From: Plumapathes pennacea
Taxonomy: Eukaryota; Cnidaria; Anthozoa; Antipatharia; Myriopathidae
DNA length: 64,000 bases
Reading direction: 5' to 3'
Assembly: GCA_964036295.1 (NCBI GenBank)
Contig: OZ038473.1
Location: 317,501-381,500 of the forward strand
Shown here: one piece after another, positions 23,232 to 64,000 of the stretch
How positions within the stretch are numbered: position 1 is the stretch's first letter
How the letters are laid out: each line of letters opens with the position of its first letter
Translations under genes and position numbers: made by a program
Notes under the pieces: generated by a model
What the model saw: the letters and a program-made list of their open reading frames with translations, nothing else
What the model was told of the DNA's origin: nothing
Database searches by the model: none

Positions 23232-25373
23232 ATGTTCGCGTTCAAGATTCAACTGTTCCTTTTGGTGTTTATCGTCGGCTTCATCATCAGCAGAGCAAAT
23301 CCGGTACCTGGTAAGATATTGGACAGTACTTTCTCTTTTTAACACCCATGTGGCAACCAGAAAACAATCCTTTAAGTCTTCGTGTGCTTCAAAGACGTGT
23401 CAGCCATGTATACACCGTCGCTCTCAATCATACACCAATCACATTTGGCAGGCAATGGGAAAAGGATGCTCCAATTTTTAACAATTGTATCTATTCGTTA
23501 TCGTTTTTCAACAGTTCCACATCATCGGTACAATGGGTATCATCGCTCATACGGGTGCTACTGCGGGGATACGGTTGGTGAGTTACAGTCCTGTCGAGTA
23601 GAGTTTCCTTGAAACAGGAATAAGTATAGTTAATTTCAAGAAAAAAAAAAAAGAATCAGGCTGATTTATGTGACGATATAGAAATGTTTGACTATTTGGC
23701 ACGACAGCCAAGTGGATTCCTTAAATCCAGCTTTTATCTAATATAAACAGTATATCAGTTAGCTCTGCTTATAATAGAGTTGCCATGGGACCTGACGCAC
23801 CTTGCATGAGTCAACCTTAAACGCTAGCTGTTCATCTATTGAGAAAACACAGCTTTTGCCTCAGGGAGCAGAGACTTCCCTGGAAATTACAAAAAACCCC
23901 TTCCCCCGTTCTTATCCGATCCTTCAAAATACCAAAGAGTATACTTTTTCTATACTCTGTTCTGGACCTATTAAGGGCAGAGCGTATAGCCGATCAGCAG
24001 GGAGTGACCTAAAACCGGGTCTCTATGGTAGCATTTTTTGCATTGTTATGCAAGACGGTATGTTGTAAAGCCATTCGGCATGTATACCACAGACTCACTC
24101 AAAAATGTAACTGTCAAAATGTGAATGCCTCATGTCGTTAATTTTAAGCCTTTGTAAACCTCATTATCTTATGTAATCTTCGACAGTTGCTTATATGACT
24201 CGAAGATGTCGCTGTGGGGATGGTAAGTAGCAGTATTAGGCTGCTGAGCCTGCTGCTTGATTTACATGTCATCACTATATTACCACTACTTGCTATTACT
24301 CGTGATGTTTAAAAATTGTACCAAATTGCACAAAGTGCTCAAATTTGTGACCCTGTTCAAGTCTGAACCAAAATTTGGACCCTATTCAAGACACTAATGC
24401 AAAATGATATATTGCACGTAATTTTCCTTACTGCACATAGGCAGCAAAGTTGTCTGCGTTTACGCGGTAATACACATCAAGCACAAAACTCTTTGTAATA
24501 AATACGTGGTGTAGTTCAAATGCTATCATATAGACGACGGATGTAATCTGAATGCGAGATCAACGTCACGTAAAAACTTTGGTTACGAATTATTAAATGT
24601 GATTGCCGTTCTCGTCGCGCAAGTTTAAACCCAGTTCAAGCCGAAGTGGGAGTTCAAGTTAGTTGACCGTGGTAGTTAACCCTGTTTAAGACACAAAAAT
24701 GTAAAATTCTATATATATATATATATATATCCTTGTTTAAGACAGAGGACCCTAAAAACCATACCCTATCCAGCGGAGTATCACCCCCTCACCCCTCTCC
24801 CCTCGAAATGAACGAACACAGTAGACAGATCGAGAGGACAGCAAAACATCAATCAACCAATGACGACCAATGACGAAACATGCACAGCCGAGCCAACTCG
24901 ACCAATCATATGACGACAAAACACATCAACGACCAGAGACATAAATACCGCCATCTGACGAAACCTTTCACTTGACTTTAAAAATGGCTTCCGCTCAGGG
25001 AGTCGAAACCTCAGTCACCATCAACAGTCTTCCCGGAGACTACTCTAACCCGGACGATCACAACCAACCTACTGTTCTCACCCCTGGGTTCAAACCATTT
25101 GCTATTATACAATTATCGTCTTATTACAGTTACCGACGAGTTCAGAAAGTCAAAACGCCAACAGTTGCCTTGGGCGTACGGGAAATGCAGTCGAGTATCC
25201 GTATTGGCTGCATTAATTATTGCTCAGCATACATTACACAACAAAGTATATTGAAACATTAGTTGGCTAACTGTGATATATTTACAAGAAAGTGTTCGGA
25301 TATGTTTGTTAATTCGCTTATTCACTGTTTGTTTCTGGCAGGTGGCTGGGGGTATAGGTGGGACGGCCCTTGA
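23232..25373 (+). CDS. Gene C: short four-Cys secreted peptide, Gly/Tyr/His/Arg-rich
   Basis: Predicted 69-residue precursor from four coding exons, every junction in phase 1: 23232-23310 (signal peptide MFAFKIQLFLLVFIVGFIIS, to ANPVPG), 23515-23577 (GYHRSYG, then CYC), 24187-24222 (basic, then CRC) and 25342-25373 (GWGYRWDG, TGA at 25371). Donors are G|GTAAGA, G|GTGAGT and G|GTAAGT; acceptors are AACAG, GACAG and GGCAG. A further donor (AAG|GTAAGA, 25381/25382) right after the stop pairs with TCTTCCACAG at 25691-25700, giving a 3'-UTR exon with AATAAA at 25786. Gene D has the same architecture and a similar GYHRxxG motif. The role is unknown; a small secreted disulfide peptide could be antimicrobial, signalling or structural. 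No part of it was recognised from a named family. Confidence 0.6.
24840..25262 (+). mobile_element. Possible retroelement 5' fragment in gene C intron 3
   Basis: GC-richer DNA with repeated CCAATGACGAC words, an ATAAATA box (about 24944) and an ATG (24984) opening a frame of about 90 codons. The frame does not continue into any reverse transcriptase or transposase here. Related ACCCTATT-rich tracts lie at about 23880-24050, 24330-24400, 24640-24790 and 26660-26760. It looks like debris of a dispersed element; the family is not determined. Confidence 0.35.
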
Positions 25374-25700
25374 TAGCCAAGGTAAGATGGCTGACTAGCG
25401 AACCAAACTCATACCATAGCACAATCATTTTTCCACTTTGTCTGTTCTTCCCCACAGACAAGGCGACACGTTTTTTCAAGTCGACCTACACTTTGAGAAC
25501 CTCTCCGTCCTCTGCATTCAGATCCGTTTTGATGCGAGAACGCATTCGGTTTCCAAACTCTCCACCTTGAGAACCTATTTGAAAATGACCTCACCCCCCA
25601 CCCCCAGCACACCCCCCCCCCAAGTACCCCCCTCAATTTCCTACAAAAAATCTCGAGTGACTGATTTTGTTAACCTTTACGTCTTGCGTATCTTCCACAG

Positions 25701-25815
25701 ATGACACATCTTTTGGACGCTGATCGGCAAGACTTCAAATCATTCATTCCGTACTTTACTAGCCATGCTTCTCGCAATTACTATAAATAAATGCTAGGAA
25801 GTCAAGTTGTTCGGT
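25701..25815 (+). other. Gene C 3'-UTR exon and poly(A) signal
   Basis: Begins after a strong TCTTCCACAG acceptor and contains AATAAA at 25786-25791. The stop codon lies only about 8 bases before the last donor, so the transcript would not be expected to trigger nonsense-mediated decay. Confidence 0.5.
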
Positions 25816-27149
25816 TTTCACGGTTTTCTTTTGTGTCTGTTATTGTGTATATAAGTCACTGTGTGTCAGTGTACAGGCATGACCATCACCGTGTGGACCC
25901 TTCAACCCTTCATATTTCTCTCTTCATTATTTTTCTTCTGAGATTTATCACGCACTAAGAATAACTCATTAACTTTTGAGAGCTCGCTCCATAGCCAGAA
26001 CTTATGTACATTCAGCGGTCTACAGTACTCGATACAGCTGCAAAGATTCTTTTTGTAAATAACTGTTCAATATACGGCTTAAGAATATAAATTAAAATAC
26101 TCCATATGGATTAAAAGTAGGGTTTCTTGAAGAGAGCCAAAGAAATACGTATGGCCGAGTGAAACGTGGTGGGACTGGGTAACACATTAGGGACAGTATA
26201 ATGTATGCTATATGAAGAGTATTCCATATAAAAACCGCTGATCAATTTATTTGAAAGGACAAAATGGCGAGGACGGACGGTGCGATGATTTTGCCGTCAA
26301 AGCGGCTCCAGATCTGGTCATCGAACAGTCAAAATTGCACCTTTTCAACTCTAAAAGGAATTGTCTTAATGGCTTGACAGTGAATGGTGCAACGGAGCTT
26401 TAACATGTCATTTTTCGAATATTAATCTAATGCTGTAGACACATGTTGGAAACACTCGTTATACGCAAAGGACTGACACGATGACATTGAGGTAAGCCTT
26501 TCATATGAGGGTTAAACGTGTCAATTCTAAGAATTACATAGTTCAGATTATCCTCTAAACGATATAGTGGCTAGTGAAATGTCAATAATTTATGCAGGAG
26601 AGTGTACAGGTTTTACCCGGGGGGGAGGGGGGGGGGCTCTCATCATTTTGGGAGTGTCCGCCCGGTCCTGAAAACCCTTACCCTATTGCAGACCGAAATA
26701 ACTGATTTCCTATACCCTATTTCAAACCTGACTCCAAAAATGTGTACCCTATTGTGTACACAAGTTTTGTTTGTCCAAAATATCCGTTCAAGTTTGATAA
26801 AATTTAAAGAACTACAGACGAAGTCAGTTTTATTTTACGTGTTTTAGTTGTCAAATGTGCGTCTGATTACGCAATCATCGCGTGTAAAGAACCAAGCTTC
26901 AAACTGACATAAACCGTATATAGTATTTCTGGCTAACCACATAAACGAGTGTCTGTGAATTGATGAGTATATCTTCCTGCTAAGCTTGGTTTTGTGCCCG
27001 ATACCATTGCATTATAACCATAGAATAAGTTATACACTCCACGTCACATTTTATTGGTCTGGTGGCCCGTCAGAAGATCTGCGTTTCGCAAACTGCGCAT
27101 GACTGTAAAAGTGGCTTATTCACTAAACGTTACAGTGTGAGTTCAGGAT
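25816..27149. other. Gene-free stretch between genes C and D
   Basis: Holds a G-rich run (about 26619-26636) and an ACCCTATT-rich tract (26660-26760) related to repeats inside gene C. No gene is seen. Confidence 0.5.
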
Positions 27150-27179
27150 ATCAGGTTTAACAAACGAGAGTTTGGGATA

Positions 27180-27649
27180 TTGAAATAAACGGTAAATAAA
27201 TGTGGACGACTATAATTATAAATACGTGACCAAAAATATTCACAAGCTACAAAATAAACATTCGCAAGCATTTTTTTACAAACGGTGTGCAAAGCCAGAA
27301 GTCACAATATTATTTATTAGGCAGGTTCGTTCAACACTCGACGACGTTGAATTAGTTGTTCTCTAAATAAAATATTATTTGCTGGATTCTCCTTACTGTT
27401 TTACCGATGTTTGTTTGGAATGTTCAAAGAAGAAACTCCACCTTGATCAGTTGATGTTCAGAACATAGCAATTTCGTCCATACCGTTGCAGCAGTCTCAG
27501 CTGGTATGTACACAGCTAACGGTGACCGCTGGCTGAGGCAATTGCAGACCACATAAAACTGAGGATTTCAGCAAGTTTCATTTCATTGTGTAGAGAACAC
27601 GTTCTTGTCTTCATCTCGTCCGTATTTATTTCACTTTACATTGTTGAAG
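27180..27649 (+). repeat. Duplicated 5' flank of gene D (partner 22740-23230)
   Basis: Colinear with the gene C flank, as described there, including the promoter block. The two flanks have diverged clearly, so the duplication is not recent. Confidence 0.75.
27454..27560 (+). promoter_or_regulatory. Shared proximal promoter block, gene D copy
   Basis: Contains TGTTCAGAACATAGCAATTT in place of the TATTAAAATAG box, then CCGTTGCAGCAGTCTCAG, CACAGCTAACGGTGACCGC, GGCTGAGG, and CAGACCACATAAAA, the TATA-like box about 95 bases before the ATG. The last 60 bases closely match the gene A and B copies. Confidence 0.75.
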
Positions 27650-27981
27650 ATGAACGCGTTCAAGATTCAACTGTGCCTTCTGGTGCTCCTTGTGGGCATC
27701 GCTTCCGAAAGTCTAACAGTATATGGTAAGATATTTCCCATGTTTCTAACTCCATGCACTGAATAATCAAGAAAAGCACGACGGTCGTACGGGTGGAGGT
27801 ATTTTTAGTAGCTGCTTGTTATCTGGTTGGACATTTATTTCATAAAAATCGATCATAGCCGACCGGTGCTTTCGAAAATTTTAGTAAAATGATAATGAAT
27901 TAAGCAAAATTGCCCTAAAATCAATTGAGGCAAGCGACCAATCATAACATATAAATATTTAGACGTGGTTTTAACGATGCA

Positions 27982-28043
<62 letters not shown>

Positions 28044-29309
28044 TTACTACTACTAACTTTATTTAAGTGTCGATGTATTTAGCTTTTTACAATATACTAT
28101 TAACTGTACATTTGTCCCTATCTTTTTGTGGTGGGATATAGTTACCAGAAATTAACTACTGTATGTGGTTTCTGGATCCTACTAATAAAACACGTCTTTG
28201 CACAGGTCGACCAGATCCGTGCAGTGATTGCGGTAAGCATGCGCTATAAAGGAGACAATAACTTTCACAGGTGGCACACATTAAAAAAGATAAGTTATGC
28301 ATATTCTGTAAACCCTATATATTGACTTACGTGAAGGATACCGCAGAACAATTGCATCGCGGGCGCGCAAAGGCACACGTACAAGGTATAAAATTATTTA
28401 TACTTAGTACGCGTCATGTCAGTGTTTAGGCGCGCGTATGCCTTCGCGCGCCCGCGACGAAATCGTCTTGCGGTATCATTCATGTAAGTCAATGTATAGG
28501 GTTAACCCCTCTGCGCCCTGTGCTCTTACTGACTGGTTTGCATTATTCTACAGGGCGTAGACGATGTGCTGATGATTGTTACGACGGCTACCATAGACGT
28601 GGGTATGGTAAGTTACAGTTGATGTCATTCAAGTAGATTTTGCTCACGTTTTTCTTGAAACACGGTACTGACACAAACTAAGTGATATCGTTTTCTCTGC
28701 TTTCGTGGATCTCGGGAGCCTGAACAATTTGATTTACAGTCACATCGGACAAAAACCGGTCCCAAATCTCAACCTCCGTCACTTCGCGGAATTACTCACG
28801 TCACACAGGCTCACGAGCAAATCTAAATGAAACTCAAAAATAGTCCTTCTTTTTCTAATATGTTTTCGATTTCGTGCATTACCCAAGTTCATAGCGGAAA
28901 ACCTCTCAGTTTGTTTATTAATGTTATGTCTCATTTAGGCCCTGTTTACATGGAAGGAGGGTGTCCCCCTTTACATGCCAAACGCTATCCCTAGGGGTTC
29001 CTCTCCAAGGGCAAAACACTTGGCGAGAATTAACAGACACCTGGTCTAGTTGTCTCTGCTGGAAGGCTTACCTTAGCAAGGAGATTGGGTAACCCACCCT
29101 CTTCCTAGGGTGACCCTACCGATCATGTAAACGGAACAAGGAATTTTAACAGAGAAGGTGACCCTTCTTGGAGGGTGTTCCCCCAAGTACGGTCACCCCG
29201 CTTTCATGTAGACAGGGCCTTATTTGCCAACGTTTTACTTCTTATAGCACCAGTACGACGTCATCAGTTTGATCGGCGTTTTAGGTTGGTGCCCGGTGTG
29301 GATTCTTAG
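27650..29309 (+). CDS. Gene D: short four-Cys secreted peptide, Arg/Gly/Tyr-rich
   Basis: Predicted 72-residue precursor from four coding exons, all junctions in phase 1: 27650-27725 (signal peptide MNAFKIQLCLLVLLVGIASES), a 27-bp microexon 28206-28232 (PCSDC), 28554-28607 (CADDC followed by GYHRRGYG) and 29248-29310 (basic, TAG at 29307). Splice sites are strong (G|GTAAGA, G|GTAAGC, G|GTAAGT; acceptors CACAG, CTACAG, TATAG). A donor GGG|GTAAGA-type site follows the stop by one base. Paired with TTCATAG at about 29833-29839 it gives a 3'-UTR exon with AATAAA at 29922. It is the closest relative of gene C in architecture and in the GYHRxxG motif. Introns 2 and 3 each carry an inverted-repeat element. 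Function is unknown. Confidence 0.6.
27982..28056. repeat. (TAC)n microsatellite
   Basis: About 24 TAC units with one TAT interruption, in gene D intron 1. Confidence 0.95.
28313..28502. mobile_element. 190-bp foldback MITE in gene D intron 2
   Basis: CCCTATATATTGACTTACGT on the left answers ACATGTAAGTCAATGTATAGGG-like sequence on the right. The arms continue through GATACCGCA and GCGGGCGCGC, leaving a short AT-rich centre. Confidence 0.8.
28937..29221. mobile_element. MITE with AGGCCCTGTTTACATG termini in gene D intron 3
   Basis: AGGCCCTGTTTACATG (28937) is inverted at CATGTAGACAGGGCCTT (about 29206-29221). The body is rich in GGGTGACCC-type words. A partial relative begins at about 39077 in DOCK intron 20 (GGCTTTATTTACATGGAACG). 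Confidence 0.7.
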
Positions 29310-29839
29310 GGTAAGAAGACTCAATAGTAACTGATTGCATCATACATATTTTGCTTGTTCTGACACAAAGCGGGCAGGAGGACACGAAGGAGAAAAAAGA
29401 AGTCTTGAAATGCGAAAGAGAGAACTCGCTTGTGAATATATATGTTAGACTGCGTACAAGCATTTAGTCCCATACCTCAACTTAACCGTTCAATGCATGG
29501 GGGAGGGGGGTCCGGATGAATTGAGTATATATTACGTTTATATTGCATTACTTTATTGCACTAATATGTTTTAAGGATCTTTTTATATTCAGTAGATAGC
29601 TATTAAATTTTTCCCACAAAACGGGGCCTAAGACTATAGTCGCTTCTTGTTAGTATGTTTAATTAACGTAAGCTGCTCTCGATATGAAACCTAACTATAA
29701 CTTTAATTATTTCGTTCAGCTGTACCTATAGTGCATCCCACCATCTTGAATAGGCAATGCAGTAGTATAATAAAAAGGACTGGATTATTTAAAAGGCCAG
29801 TATTTAAAACTTCTGTGCGTCTGCATTTTTACTTCATAG

Positions 29840-29945
29840 GCGTTTCCAACCAGAGGAGCATCAGTGAGATCTGCACAGATTCATCACAAGTTAAATTAAA
29901 GCTTTAAATTAGTTCAAGCAAAATAAATTATGCAAAGACAAGCTT
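29840..29945 (+). other. Gene D 3'-UTR exon and poly(A) signal
   Basis: Follows acceptor TTTTTACTTCATAG and contains AATAAA at 29922-29927. It parallels the gene C arrangement. Confidence 0.45.
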
Positions 29946-30595
29946 CTCAGTGAACGTGTGCTTGTGAATGGAGGCTGTGCGTGTTTGTGAGTGTGCAGTC
30001 ACAACAATACCCTGCGAGCAGAGCCACCTTTCTCTCCCCCAAACAGAATTCAAATCAATAGACCCCTTCACGGATTTAAATGCATGATGGGTAATCAGGG
30101 CAAATAAACTGCACATTAGTTTTTCTGATCGGTGGAACTTCGGAGCACTCCAGATTGTCATTTGTAAGCTTCAGTGGAACCCCGCTATCTGAAACTCCGT
30201 TCATCTCGAACTCCTCGCTATCTCAAACAGAATCCTATTTCCCTTGGAAATGAACTTGGTAGAGATTTCCGTTGTATAACCATCTATTATTCCAAGACTT
30301 ATTCCAAGAAAGTCGAGTTCTTCCAAGAAAAGTGTTATTCCGATATTGTCGCAAAAGTGCGTTATTCACTGTGCCGTCATCACATAACCAAATTATTAAT
30401 TCGATACACAACGCGTCATTACGGGAAATGGGGGAGCTTCTGCCGCGGATGGCCCTGGGAACGAGGATGACGGGCTGGAACCTGAATTTACAACTGAGCC
30501 AGCAAGCAGTTTGCTCAGCGTCAGCCACCCGGAAATCAGGAAATACGGGGTGTGCACTTCACAAGCGATCTGTGTTGATTTCCTGCTCTTGTAAA
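29946..30595. other. DOCK upstream region
   Basis: Contains a partial copy (30057-30170) of the 11125-11352 MITE and a CCCCGCTATCTGAAACTCCG segment (from about 30180) resembling pogo/Tigger-like transposon ends. The rest is likely promoter and 5'-UTR of the DOCK gene. I cannot fix its transcription start. Confidence 0.45.
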
Positions 30596-30618
30596 ATGAA
30601 TCCATACATCAAGCCGAC

Positions 30619-30622
<4 letters not shown>
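30596..30622 (+). promoter_or_regulatory. Upstream ORF overlapping the DOCK start codon
   Basis: An ATG at 30596 opens an eight-codon frame whose TGA (30620-30622) overlaps the DOCK ATG (30619-30621) as ATGA. If the mRNA includes it, ribosomes would have to leak past or reinitiate, which could lower DOCK translation. Confidence 0.5.
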
Positions 30623-63987
<33,365 letters not shown>

Positions 63988-64000
63988 GTAAGCAACCTAC

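Overview
The window is genomic DNA of an invertebrate animal, most likely an anthozoan cnidarian such as a coral or sea anemone. That placement is an inference. It rests on AT-rich, intron-dense genes with GT-AG introns, a DOCK gene with vertebrate-like exon structure, short secreted collagen and Cys-rich peptide genes, a retrotransposon relic of a type I associate with corals, and many small inverted-repeat elements. There are no bacterial operons, rRNA genes or CRISPR arrays.

Layout. The last exon of a C2H2 zinc-finger gene opens the window (132-354). From 1.4 to 29.3 kb lie four small secreted-protein genes: A (-, 1443-2021), B (-, 3899-6965), C (+, 23232-25373) and D (+, 27650-29309). They share a proximal promoter block and a signal-peptide exon, but the mature products differ: an acidic coiled-coil repeat (A), a 45-triplet collagen (B), and two related four-cysteine peptides (C, D). 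A rhodopsin-class GPCR (18559-21350) sits between B and C. The 11 kb between B and the GPCR has no gene I can support, only inverted-repeat elements and homopolymers.

From 30.6 kb to the right edge one gene dominates: a DOCK-family guanine nucleotide exchange factor on the + strand. I resolved 57 coding exons, all phase-consistent and giving 1,688 codons, with SH3, DHR-1, helical, DHR-2 and the start of a proline-rich tail. The gene runs off the window. Its 9.5-kb intron 53 holds a three-copy array on the opposite strand; each unit carries a GIY-YIG/T5orf172-like gene, a LINE reverse-transcriptase relic and a tRNA-like segment. Intron 52 holds a 600-bp tandem duplication and a roughly 370-bp ATC microsatellite.

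The two least ordinary systems are the promoter-plus-signal-peptide cassette attached to four secreted products, and the mosaic GIY-YIG-like array nested antisense inside the DOCK gene. Exon boundaries were read by eye from splice sites and reading phase and have not been tested against transcripts.
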